Notes: generated by a model not told the origin, from the letters alone. 64,000 bases of DNA from Unio delphinus (GCA_029339505.1 JAQISU010000231.1:1948001-2012000), one strand, 5' to 3'; positions 7,877 to 14,927 are shown, counted from the stretch's first letter. A program made the numbers and translations.

Positions 7877-7928
7877 AATTCATTTTAAAATACTTTGTAT
7901 TTAAACAAATATATTTTTATATATATAT

Positions 7929-8291
7929 ATGAATCTTGAAAATCTCAAATTGATTATTATTGAAATCAACAAACTTAAGGATATAAAATTATGTTCAGGT
8001 TTGGATTGTGATCAAATTATGACCAATTTCGAGGATATACAATTTGCAGAACAGACCGGAAAATATGTCCTATCTAAAAAATATTTTTTAATTAAGAATA
8101 TCCAAAAGCTTATACGTGAGAGCTTAGTAAATACTGAAGATGTTAATGTCTTCGTACCATTATGTAGCATCGTTGAACGTGTACGAAAGCAATTAGGATT
8201 AGAATATGAACAAAAGAGACTTATTAATTGTAAAGTGAGACAATTAAAAATGTTAATGGAAAACTCTGAAGGTGATGAACCCCACGCGTAG
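7929..8291 (+). CDS. Uncharacterised 120-aa protein
   Basis: I do not recognise this protein. It is mostly helix-like, rich in Lys, Ile, Leu and Glu, with two cysteines near residues 22-27 and no signal peptide or membrane segment. The ATG follows directly on a TATATATATAT run, as for other genes of this element. It is the first frame after the gene-free stretch and is followed by palindromes before the coiled-coil gene. A small regulatory or structural accessory protein is possible, but nothing in the sequence favours either. Confidence 0.55.
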   Translation: MNLENLKLIIIEINKLKDIKLCSGLDCDQIMTNFEDIQFAEQTGKYVLSKKYFLIKNIQKLIRESLVNTEDVNVFVPLCSIVERVRKQLGLEYEQKRLINCKVRQLKMLMENSEGDEPHA

Positions 8292-8414
8292 AGAGCCTCC
8301 TTTGTTTGTATAACCAGTACGGTATAAATCACACTATGAGGAAGTAAAATTATGTGTGTGTAACAACAGGGAAGTATTAAAATACTTTGCATTTTTAGGT
8401 TAGTGATTTCTTTC

Positions 8415-8484
8415 GAAATGATTTGCATTTCTAAAATCCAAAGGATTTTTTAATTAAAAATTGCAATGAAATGCTTTGCATTTC
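8415..8484. repeat. Three consecutive short palindromes before the coiled-coil gene
   Basis: GAAATG-ATTTG-CATTTC (8415-8431), AAAATCC-AAA-GGATTTT (8433-8449) and GAAATGC-TTT-GCATTTC (8468-8484) have perfect arms of 6, 7 and 7 bp. The last contains an ATG that would extend the next gene by 16 codons, but I prefer the ATG at 8519, outside the palindrome. Confidence 0.8.
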
Positions 8485-8518
8485 TAATTATTTGACAATT
8501 AGTGATACTCTTTTAATA

Positions 8519-9115
8519 ATGATAGGACAATCATTAACTACACGGAACACTAAAGAAAGACTTGAAGCTCTTAAGAAAATATTACCCCTTCGTGATCGCA
8601 TACGTGAAAAACTTCAACAACGGCAATTATTTCAGACTGACTTCACAGAGGATACAGAACAACTCTTCAAACCTATTGTTAGTGCAACTGAGGGTGTGAA
8701 AACGGCAATCTCTAAACAAGAAAGCGCGCAAAAAGAGTCATTTCTCCCTGTGTTAGAGAAAATAGCAAAACGAACTAAGCAATCAAAAAAATCATTAAAA
8801 ACACTTCCTGGTGATATAATAACTACTGCAAGACGACAAGAAGAACAACAACGAGAACTTCAGGAAGAAATTGAACGATTAGGTGATGTTGATATCTCCT
8901 CACCACCACCTGAAGAATTTCAAGAACAACAACAAGAAGAACCTGAAGAACAACCACAAGAAGAAGAAGAGGGAGCTGTTTCAAAGGGGGATTATTCTCC
9001 TGAAAATATATTTACAGTTGATGCGTTAAATACAATCAGAAATATCCCAACACTCAATGGTTTAGCTAAATTTACCAATAACAACATTAAAAAGCGAAGA
9101 GAAATGAGTATTTAA
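8519..9115 (+). CDS. Coiled-coil, Glu/Gln-rich protein (5' part of a probable two-frame gene)
   Basis: From the ATG at 8519 the frame gives 198 aa. Residues 10-110 are charged and helical, followed by a long coiled-coil stretch and a run rich in Glu, Gln and Pro near 125-155. A conserved-looking C-terminal segment begins near residue 160. In related elements a coiled-coil protein of this layout continues into the region encoded here by the next frame, which lies at -1 and is open from 9091. Here the frame stops at TAA followed by TAG. A frameshift mutation, sequence error or translational shift could explain the split. A scaffold-like role is a guess from composition. Confidence 0.65.
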   Translation: MIGQSLTTRNTKERLEALKKILPLRDRIREKLQQRQLFQTDFTEDTEQLFKPIVSATEGVKTAISKQESAQKESFLPVLEKIAKRTKQSKKSLKTLPGDIITTARRQEEQQRELQEEIERLGDVDISSPPPEEFQEQQQEEPEEQPQEEEEGAVSKGDYSPENIFTVDALNTIRNIPTLNGLAKFTNNNIKKRREMSI

Positions 9116-9666
9116 TAGACGACGCGGCTAAAAAATTTATAAACAGTAAACTCATTTGGGCAAATAAGGTGTTTTTAGCAAACCGCGGGGAAAATAAAAT
9201 CAACAAAAAAATAAAACCTGATTATGACCAATTTCTAGCTATGGTAAAGGGGATCACAGTACCACCACCAGTATACACAGCAGACCCAATCCCTGATGAA
9301 ATACAAATAATGGCAGAGGCTGATTCCCAGAGTAAAACTCCAGAGTTGGAAACTCTGAAGGGTGCAACTGGTATCACTAAAAAATCTAAAGAATTTTCAA
9401 AAACAGGCAGTGGCTTAGTTGGAAACTCTAGTGTAACATGTCCCGGCAATATTCTCGGCGATATAGCACGATTAGAAATACTTGTAGGAGGAAAACGAGC
9501 CGGGAATAACTCACTGGAAATAATCAATGAAGCAGCTGATATCTGTAGGCGGTTATTTCAAGGTGGTATCATGGATATTGCAACATATCGAGATTTCATT
9601 GAAGAGTTAGTAGAAAATTCTTTGGATGGAAATTCTTCGAATTTCTACGGTTACCACAGTGACTAA
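9091..9666 (+). CDS. C-terminal part of the coiled-coil protein, shifted to -1
   Basis: This frame is open from 9091, overlaps the end of the preceding gene, and has no ATG until 9241. From that ATG it would give 141 aa. The C-terminal 60 residues are compact and helical and resemble the C-terminus of a single protein in related elements; the middle is low-complexity. The overlap lacks a proper slippery heptamer: the A5 run is preceded by T, and slipping there meets a stop codon. Independent initiation at 9241 or a recent indel is therefore more likely than programmed shifting. Two palindromes lie in the frame. A LVGGK stretch fits an adenain-type cleavage consensus. Confidence 0.55.
   Translation, partial: KAKRNEYLIDDAAKKFINSKLIWANKVFLANRGENKINKKIKPDYDQFLAMVKGITVPPPVYTADPIPDEIQIMAEADSQSKTPELETLKGATGITKKSKEFSKTGSGLVGNSSVTCPGNILGDIARLEILVGGKRAGNNSLEIINEAADICRRLFQGGIMDIATYRDFIEELVENSLDGNSSNFYGYHSD
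9341..9357. repeat. Palindrome CAGAGTT-GGA-AACTCTG within coding sequence
   Basis: It has perfect 7-bp arms and a 3-base loop, in the low-complexity middle of the frame above. Its sequence differs from the GAAA/TTTC family but its size and geometry are the same. Confidence 0.75.
9629..9645. repeat. Palindrome GAAATTC-TTC-GAATTTC at the end of a coding frame
   Basis: It has perfect 7-bp arms and a 3-base loop and encodes part of an Asn/Ser-rich C-terminal tail. The tail looks like added, non-conserved sequence, as expected if the palindrome inserted or arose there. Confidence 0.8.
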
Positions 9667-9721
9667 TGTCACTGGAAATCCGTAGGTGGGAAATCGAAAA
9701 TTTCCTGCGATTAGATAATTG

Positions 9722-9737
9722 GAAATGCTAGCATTTC
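9722..9737. repeat. Gene-junction palindrome GAAATGCTAGCATTTC
   Basis: This perfect 16-bp palindrome lies 10 bp upstream of the next ATG, with TATATAGAGA between them. Identical copies occur at 10037-10052 and 10420-10435. Confidence 0.9.
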
Positions 9738-9747
9738 TATATAGAGA

Positions 9748-10248
9748 ATGATCATACACTACAACCATGATAAACCAACTAATGTCTACGTGGTAAACTC
9801 ACGATTGCCAAAATACCGAGTATACTATGGAGATGGTCTCGGTAATACTATAATGGGATTATTTTCAAGAATGGCTCCAAAAGTGGCTCCGCTAGTAAAA
9901 CAATTATCGATGAAAGCAATTGATGTTATCCGAGATAAGGGTATTAACACTATTGGTGATCTTGCTAGTAAGGCATTTTCAACCGCTCGGGATAAACTAA
10001 CAGCGCTAGTTCGACGTAGAAATTTTTCAAAACCTGGAAATGCTAGCATTTCTAGAATGACTTCACTGCCATCTACTGCAGTAATGCCTACACAGGTTAG
10101 TAAAATAATAAATAACGCCGTGGATAAAAAACTACAGTCATTAATAACCCCGTCATTGCAGGATAACATAACAGCAAATATGATAGCGGGAAGCGGCTTT
10201 AAAAGTACTAAAGCATTTTCTAATTCAAAGAATTTCCGACGTCGGTGA
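9748..10248 (+). CDS. pVI-like minor capsid / membrane-active protein
   Basis: The 166-aa basic protein has a GDGLGN segment at about 28-33 followed by an amphipathic, hydrophobic helix region (34-60), then a lysine/arginine-rich helical body. This layout resembles the adenovirus pVI-like proteins of Polinton-type elements, which lie inside the capsid and act on membranes after processing by the viral protease. An IAGSG stretch at 146-150 fits the adenain consensus (Met/Ile/Leu-x-Gly-x-Gly). A palindrome at 10037-10052 is translated in the middle of the gene. It lies directly before the palindrome array and the major capsid gene. Confidence 0.6.
   Translation: MIIHYNHDKPTNVYVVNSRLPKYRVYYGDGLGNTIMGLFSRMAPKVAPLVKQLSMKAIDVIRDKGINTIGDLASKAFSTARDKLTALVRRRNFSKPGNASISRMTSLPSTAVMPTQVSKIINNAVDKKLQSLITPSLQDNITANMIAGSGFKSTKAFSNSKNFRRR
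10037..10052. repeat. GAAATGCTAGCATTTC palindrome inside the pVI-like gene
   Basis: It is identical to the junction palindrome at 9722-9737, but is read in frame within coding sequence as Gly-Asn-Ala-Ser-Ile-Ser. The surrounding peptide is low-complexity, suggesting a tolerated insertion. Confidence 0.9.
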
Positions 10249-10772
10249 ATAATATTTTCTCAAAAATCATCACTAGAATTGCTAGCATTTCTTATACTTG
10301 TATTAGAAACACTTGTGTTAGAAACGCTTGCGTTTCTGGTTATATTTATTTGGACAGGATTTCCAATTGTTATAGTTATTGAAATACTTGTATTTTCTGA
10401 ATTTTCGATGGTTTCAGTAGAAATGCTAGCATTTCTTATACTTGTATTAGAAACACTAATGTTTCCACTTGAATTTCCTATACTAGTGTTAGAAACACTA
10501 GTGTTAGAAACACTAATATTTCTGGTTATTTGAATAGGATTCTCAGTTGTTATAGTTATTGAAATATTTGTATTTTCGATTTGATCTTCGTTATCTAGAT
10601 TTGTTTTCATCAGCAACATTATTAATATACCCAACTAAATAATTAATTTAACATAATATTATTTTTTTTTATTTTCAATTTCTGTATTTTGCATCGATTT
10701 TGAGTGATTTCACCTCTCAGAAATGCTAGCGTTTCCGATTTCTAATTTAGACCAACGGGTATATAATAAAAA
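10249..10772. repeat. Palindrome array between the pVI-like and capsid genes
   Basis: This 524-bp gene-free stretch is packed with GAAANNC...GNNTTTC palindromes from about 10277 to 10520. They include GAAACGC-TT-GCGTTTC (10321-10336), a perfect GAAATGCTAGCATTTC (10420-10435) and GAAACACTAATGTTTC (10450-10465). Two direct repeats begin at about 10282 and 10425 (GCTAGCATTTCTTATACTTG in both), about 143 bp apart and roughly 145 bp long, with divergent interiors. A 124-codon minus-strand frame exists (10260-10634), but it is a reading of the repeats, mostly Asn, Ser, Thr and Ile, and is probably not a gene. The last palindrome (10720-10735) has one mismatch. Confidence 0.8.
10760..10766 (+). promoter_or_regulatory. 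TATA-like box before the major capsid gene
   Basis: TATATAA lies six bases before the capsid ATG. That is too close for a classic host TATA box with a normal leader, but it matches the short spacing seen at other genes of the element, so it may be part of a virus-type late promoter. Confidence 0.35.
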
Positions 10773-12182
10773 ATGTTCAAACAGAACCCTGATGTTGCAT
10801 TTGACATGGAAGCCCCAGTACTTAAAGATGATTCTGTACGTGATTATCAATTTTTTGCTTATCACGCAGTGCAACCTGATCTTCGTGGAAGAATTGAACT
10901 TCAGGTTCATGATACCAGTAAATACTTTTTACCCGCTGAAGCTTTTATTGAAGTCGAAGGTGAACTTTTACAGCATGATGATACACCATATGCAAATAAC
11001 CCAACTATCCGAGTTGGTTTTGTTAACAATGGCATCATGGCTTTATTTGAAAGTGCTAGATATCTCATTGATGGAAGAGAAATCGAATCTATTGAACGTG
11101 AAGTTGATGTTGCTACCGGAATAATCGGGTTAGCGAGATATTCTGATGACTATACTAGATCAGCTGGTCCGTCTATGATGTTCGCGAAGGATATTACTGA
11201 TAACGCTGAACACGTCCAATATTCTAGAGTAAAAGCAACACTAGCTACTGCAGTTGATCCAGCACCAGCCGGATATACAAGACCAGGTGCTGCCTTTGAT
11301 GTCATAAATACTATTCCCAATTACAACCTAGGGTTTGCAACAAGAGTAGCAACGTTGCAAGGAGAGCGTCGACGGTTTTCATGTGCTATTCCGCTCCATC
11401 ACATATTTGGATTTTGTAGAAACGTCAGAAAAGTTATCTATGGAGTAAAGCATACTATAGCACTAGTACGAAGAGGTACTGATAATTATGCAATCTGGCG
11501 CGCTGCTGGCGTTGCCGCTGGTAAAGTCATTTTATCAAAACTAACACTGTGGATGCCAGTGTTGACTCCATCGTTGTTAACAGAACCGCGGTTACTATCA
11601 TTTATGGATCAGGGGGGGAAGAGATTATTAAGTTGGTTGTCAACGTCCACAGATACCATGGATTCTAATATTGATGGTACACTTACATGGCATCTAGCAT
11701 CAAAACAGGGTATTTCAGCTCCACGTCACATATTTATTGCGCTACAGAATACTGCGCGATTAAACGATCAAGAACGTTCCCACATGATATTTGATCAGAT
11801 AGGTGTTAATGAAGTCTCGTTAAAAATAAACGGACAGCAACAACCATCAGAGGATATACAACTTAACTATGAAAACAACCACATTGCACGAGTTTATCAT
11901 CGGTTGCTGTCATATATGGGACGCGATCAAAATGTTGATACTGGTCTACAAATATCACAGTTGGATTTTAGAAGTCTGTATCCGATTTATTACTTTTCGT
12001 TGGAACATCTTGACTTGATGAGACAGTCCGTCGTTGATATACACTTCCGAGCTCGTGTAACCCGTCCTGGTGGTATTATTAATTATAGGGCGGTTGCTGT
12101 TATTCTTAGTGATAAATCAATGATACTTGAAGGTGTTGGTGGACGAATGAGACTGGTAGATGCACCAGTGGAAAATATTTGA
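10773..12182 (+). CDS. Major capsid protein, double jelly-roll (hexon-like)
   Basis: The 469-aa protein is the expected main shell protein, forming pseudo-hexameric trimers. It alternates strand-rich segments with few long helices and has no membrane segment or cleaved signal. I recognise the family from the IPLHHIFGFC region near residues 205-214 and the neighbouring VIYGVKHTIALVRR block, and from a C-terminal strand region ending in VVDIHFRARV. Length agrees with capsid proteins of cnidarian and arthropod Polinton-like elements. An LEGVG stretch at 452-456 fits the adenain cleavage consensus, but its use is unknown. It lies between the pVI-like and pX-like genes, the usual neighbourhood. 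The fold assignment rests on family recognition. Confidence 0.88.
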   Translation: MFKQNPDVAFDMEAPVLKDDSVRDYQFFAYHAVQPDLRGRIELQVHDTSKYFLPAEAFIEVEGELLQHDDTPYANNPTIRVGFVNNGIMALFESARYLIDGREIESIEREVDVATGIIGLARYSDDYTRSAGPSMMFAKDITDNAEHVQYSRVKATLATAVDPAPAGYTRPGAAFDVINTIPNYNLGFATRVATLQGERRRFSCAIPLHHIFGFCRNVRKVIYGVKHTIALVRRGTDNYAIWRAAGVAAGKVILSKLTLWMPVLTPSLLTEPRLLSFMDQGGKRLLSWLSTSTDTMDSNIDGTLTWHLASKQGISAPRHIFIALQNTARLNDQERSHMIFDQIGVNEVSLKINGQQQPSEDIQLNYENNHIARVYHRLLSYMGRDQNVDTGLQISQLDFRSLYPIYYFSLEHLDLMRQSVVDIHFRARVTRPGGIINYRAVAVILSDKSMILEGVGGRMRLVDAPVENI

Positions 12183-12186
12183 TTGT

Positions 12187-12233
12187 AAATTGCTTTGCAA
12201 TTTCAGAAATGCTTAGAAATTGCTGTGCAATTT
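12187..12233. repeat. Two junction palindromes after the capsid gene
   Basis: AAATTGC-TTT-GCAATTT (12187-12203) and AAATTGC-TGT-GCAATTT (12217-12233) have identical 7-bp arms and differ only in the loop. They start 4 bp after the capsid stop codon, as expected of transcript-end or processing hairpins. Confidence 0.85.
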
Positions 12234-12267
12234 GAATTTCTAATTTAGAATCAATCTGTTTTGTATA

Positions 12268-12753
12268 ATGTCGTATAGTAATATCAATGTTACGTTGACA
12301 CCTGGTCAAATAAAAAGACTACAATCCAAATCAGCTAAGCAATGTGGAACCACAATAACGCTGAAACCTAATCAAATGAATGGCGGAGGGAATAAACTAT
12401 CGCTGACAAAAACTCAGACTAATCATTTTAATAAAGCGTTTAAAGAAAAAAAAGGAGTTCAGATTACTCTTTCTGCGAGCGCGATTAAAAACATGGAAAA
12501 GACTGGTGGTATATTCCCGTTGTTAGGGTTGATTCCAGGGTTGATTGCCGCAGCAGCCCCAGCGGTAGCGAAAGCAGCAGCGTTAGGAGCCGTTGGTACA
12601 GCAGCAGGAATGGCACTAAAGAAAGCAACAGGCGGATCCATCCGCAGATCCACGAGTGGATCTGGTAAAAAAAAAGGAAAGGGTCTAAGACTACCAGGAA
12701 CCCCGTATTCATGGTACAGCGGAAAGGGTCTTCGAATTCCAGGAACGATATAG
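12268..12753 (+). CDS. pX-like protein with hydrophobic core and basic tail
   Basis: The 161-aa protein has an N-terminal Thr/Lys-rich region, an MNGGG stretch at 37-41 that fits the adenain cleavage consensus, and a Gly/Ala-rich hydrophobic segment at about 80-117. A basic tail follows with a repeated LPGT/IPGT motif (142-145 and 157-160). The hydrophobic Gly-Ile-Phe-Pro...Pro-Gly segment resembles the C-terminal region of adenovirus core protein pX. Nucleic-acid condensation or membrane interaction is inferred. In relatives this region can be joined to the protease. Here the protease frame overlaps by 43 bp at -1. An A9 run at 12667-12675 lies upstream of the overlap. Confidence 0.65.
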   Translation: MSYSNINVTLTPGQIKRLQSKSAKQCGTTITLKPNQMNGGGNKLSLTKTQTNHFNKAFKEKKGVQITLSASAIKNMEKTGGIFPLLGLIPGLIAAAAPAVAKAAALGAVGTAAGMALKKATGGSIRRSTSGSGKKKGKGLRLPGTPYSWYSGKGLRIPGTI

Positions 12754-13235
12754 TTCCGAAATCTTCGATTTCCAAATCTATGGTTAAGGAACCGATGGTT
12801 CCTATGTCCAATTTTGATTTAATTGATGCCACTAAAAAACTAGCAATAAAAAACTTCAGAGGTGTTTTTATGAGAGATCAGTTACCGACACAACCAAATG
12901 ATGTTGAAACCAGTATTATTAATCTAGATAACAGCGATGGACCTGGAACACATTGGGTTTGTTACGCAATTGATCCTCGTGGGATTGTTTATTTTGACTC
13001 ATATGGATTAGCGCCGCCAAAAGAATTTATGCGTTATATTAAGAAATTTAAAAGATTTCCAATTTTTTATTCTACACTACCAACACAAACGTTGAATGAC
13101 CCACCAATATGCGGTCGAGAAGTATTAAATGTCCTTAATGCTATTTCGAAAGAATCTTTAAAACTACCTCATGTAGTGGTAAATGAGTATACTAGCGGTA
13201 GAAACGCTAGCGTTTCTCGGATTAGAAATCCATAG
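12711..13235 (+). CDS. Adenain-like maturation cysteine protease
   Basis: The 174-aa protein belongs to the adenovirus protease/Ulp1 class that cleaves capsid and core precursors. The active site is visible in order: His81 in GTHW (79-82), Asp96 in YFDSYG, Gln126, and Cys134 in a CG dipeptide, spaced as in the family. The ATG at 12711 lies inside the pX-like gene; Met32 (12804), just before the conserved core, is an alternative start. Residues 1-31 are partly coded by three palindromes and look non-conserved. The C-terminal tail is also palindrome-coded. Either internal initiation or a -1 shift from the pX-like frame is needed for expression. Confidence 0.88.
   Translation: MVQRKGSSNSRNDIVPKSSISKSMVKEPMVPMSNFDLIDATKKLAIKNFRGVFMRDQLPTQPNDVETSIINLDNSDGPGTHWVCYAIDPRGIVYFDSYGLAPPKEFMRYIKKFKRFPIFYSTLPTQTLNDPPICGREVLNVLNAISKESLKLPHVVVNEYTSGRNASVSRIRNP
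12742..12802. repeat. Three palindromes at the pX-protease junction
   Basis: GGAAC-GATATA-GTTCC (12742-12757), GAAATC-TTC-GATTTC (12758-12772) and GGAACC-GAT-GGTTCC (12788-12802) are perfect. The first contains the stop codon of the pX-like frame; the other two code for the N-terminal extension of the protease. Their insertion could have created the frame offset between the two genes. Confidence 0.85.
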
Positions 13236-13240
13236 GATTT
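13201..13240. repeat. Two palindromes at the protease 3' end
   Basis: GAAACGCTAGCGTTTC (13201-13216) is the common palindrome with a matched T-to-C and A-to-G change that keeps it perfect. AAATCC-ATA-GGATTT (13226-13240) copies the inner part of the 6967-6983 palindrome. The first encodes the protease tail; the second spans its stop codon and lies 25 bp before the fibre-like ATG. Confidence 0.88.
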
Positions 13241-13265
13241 AAATGATAAAAAGATTTCTATAATA

Positions 13266-14294
13266 ATGATTGATATTTGGGGACGACCTTTATCATCGCT
13301 GAAGAAACCTGATAGTGGAGTTGAAACCGTTGATAACAAGGATATTAAAAAACTAATCGAAGATGAAATATCCGAAATATTAAACCTAGCAAATATTGAT
13401 CCTGGTGAAATAGTTGTATTTCAAGATCGTCAGGGTAAGTTGAAAAGTAGTAATATCTCTCTTAATGATATTTTGGTTAAACGACGAGACGCAGCAGAGG
13501 ATACTATCGCGTTATTTTCTGATGGGGGTAAACTCAAACCAGGTGTACTTGTTTCAACGATTACGGATAAATTAGCAACATATGATAACACAGTGAATTC
13601 ATTAAAATCGCTTAATGATAAGTATGATGATCATATAATTGTATTTGACCAGTTTAGTGAAACACAAAGAAATACAATTAACCAAATTGACAAACCCATA
13701 CTAGAATTTTTTGGAAATCCACCAGTGACCACACCAAAACTCACCTTAATAAAAGATTCTATGTTAGAACTAGCAACTCTTCAATCTGAATATGAAAAAC
13801 ACGTGAAACTATTTATGACGTTTCGTAAAAACCTCATGGACAAGTTTATTGGGAGCCCATTTGATAAAATTGAAATAACCCTTCCTGATATTAAAAAATC
13901 CATCGATGAACTTAAAAAATTCAACAACGCAATAAAGGATGATGCAACGAGGATGATAAGCGTTGTTGAAAAAGTAAAAATTCCTCATGATAAATCTATC
14001 GTCAACAACGTAGTACACACGATTCAACACGGATCATTTATGTGGACTCCCACAAACAACATTTTAAACATAACCGCAGCAGTCAAGGGTATTTATCGAT
14101 TAACAATAGTATCACCGAATCAGTTTAATATATCATCAAGTAGTTCATCTGGAGTCAATAATACAGTATCAACGATAATCGACAAGGATACAACTGAACA
14201 ATTCACGATAATAAATACAGATGGAAATCTAGTCAGGGTTTCAGTAACGTGGTACGTAGAATTCGTAGTGGATTTAAGTAAACAATTAAATTGA
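13266..14294 (+). CDS. Putative fibre/attachment-like protein
   Basis: The 342-aa protein starts with a short peptide containing Trp5, Arg7 and Pro8, which could dock to a capsid vertex. Residues 25-250 are mainly helical with heptad-like spacing and a segment reminiscent of phage and viral fibre shafts. From about 255 to the end the sequence is strand-rich, Thr/Ser/Val-rich, and resembles a beta-sandwich head. No membrane segment is seen. Layout and position between protease and penton genes suggest a trimeric fibre, but I recognise no specific family, so function is inferred. Palindromes precede and follow the gene. Confidence 0.5.
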   Translation: MIDIWGRPLSSLKKPDSGVETVDNKDIKKLIEDEISEILNLANIDPGEIVVFQDRQGKLKSSNISLNDILVKRRDAAEDTIALFSDGGKLKPGVLVSTITDKLATYDNTVNSLKSLNDKYDDHIIVFDQFSETQRNTINQIDKPILEFFGNPPVTTPKLTLIKDSMLELATLQSEYEKHVKLFMTFRKNLMDKFIGSPFDKIEITLPDIKKSIDELKKFNNAIKDDATRMISVVEKVKIPHDKSIVNNVVHTIQHGSFMWTPTNNILNITAAVKGIYRLTIVSPNQFNISSSSSSGVNNTVSTIIDKDTTEQFTIINTDGNLVRVSVTWYVEFVVDLSKQLN

Positions 14295-14308
14295 AAATAA
14301 AATCCTTA

Positions 14309-14358
14309 AAAATTACTTTGCAATTTTGAATTTCGTAATTGAAAATGCTAACACTTTT
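14309..14358. repeat. Degenerate junction palindromes
   Basis: AAAATT-ACTTTGC-AATTTT (14309-14327) and AAAATGCTAACACTTTT (about 14342-14358) are imperfect members of the palindrome family, lying between the fibre-like gene and the membrane protein gene. They follow the one-or-more-per-junction pattern. Confidence 0.6.
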
Positions 14359-14366
14359 AAAATAAA

Positions 14367-14927
14367 ATGACTCCATCATCGAATCAGTATCGCTATGATC
14401 AAGTCAAAGAGTTTCAAACTAAACTCAGTTCTCTCTGTGAAGAATATCAAATAAAAATCAAAAAATACAAACGAAGAATAACCACAGTTGATATCACCGT
14501 GTACTCGGTGTCAGGAGTAATCACTGCTGCTGGAATAATACTATCTTCGGTTACAATGATTGCTCCGGTCGTAGTTCCAATCGCTATTTCCGCAGTGGCT
14601 ACAATTGCTGGTATATTAACTGGGATCACAAAAAAACTATCATCGTGTAGCCAGAGTAAACTACATGATTATTTAATTAAATATCATATTGCATCTGCCG
14701 GTTACTCGCAATTATCCTCGTTGATATCATCGTCGTTGGATGACACAACAATATCAGATAGCGAATTTTCAACGATGGCTCAATTGTATAAATCAACAAT
14801 GCTGAAATTAGAGCAGAATAATAATAATAATAATGTCGTCGCAAGAACTACTTCAACAAATAGTAACAAATACAACACCGGTGAAAACAAGCACGATATC
14901 AGTAACCTCAACACGTCCCGAATTTAG
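14367..14927 (+). CDS. Two-helix putative membrane protein
   Basis: The 186-aa protein has a basic helical N-terminus (residues 10-40), then two adjacent hydrophobic segments at about 44-62 and 64-86, rich in Val, Ile, Ala and Gly, separated by a proline turn. A helical C-terminal domain runs to about residue 155. The final 35 residues start with an Asn run from an AAT triplet repeat and overlap the penton gene in another frame, so they are probably non-conserved. Similar two-helix proteins occur in relatives of this element. A role at a membrane is inferred from the hairpin alone. Confidence 0.6.
   Translation: MTPSSNQYRYDQVKEFQTKLSSLCEEYQIKIKKYKRRITTVDITVYSVSGVITAAGIILSSVTMIAPVVVPIAISAVATIAGILTGITKKLSSCSQSKLHDYLIKYHIASAGYSQLSSLISSSLDDTTISDSEFSTMAQLYKSTMLKLEQNNNNNNVVARTTSTNSNKYNTGENKHDISNLNTSRI

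Larger units (their letters stand above)
6863..7928. other. Gene-free 1.07-kb stretch between early and late blocks
   Basis: I see no convincing gene. The stretch holds several inverted repeats, an 84-bp AT microsatellite, a degenerate tRNA-like sequence and a hairpin-rich section. Two short overlapping frames at 7387-7587 and 7481-7855 have no recognisable motifs and run across the hairpins. It separates the replication/integration genes from the capsid block, so an origin or control region is conceivable, but no sequence signature proves this. Confidence 0.6.

Noticed and set aside
9080..9118. Programmed -1 frameshift in the coiled-coil gene
   Set aside because: The A-run is preceded by T and slipping there places a stop codon in the P-site frame; no valid slippery heptamer.
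10260..10634. 124-codon minus-strand frame rich in Asn, Ser, Thr and Ile
   Set aside because: It is a reading of the palindrome array; residue repeats mirror the DNA repeats and the opposite strand is similarly open. No conserved motif.
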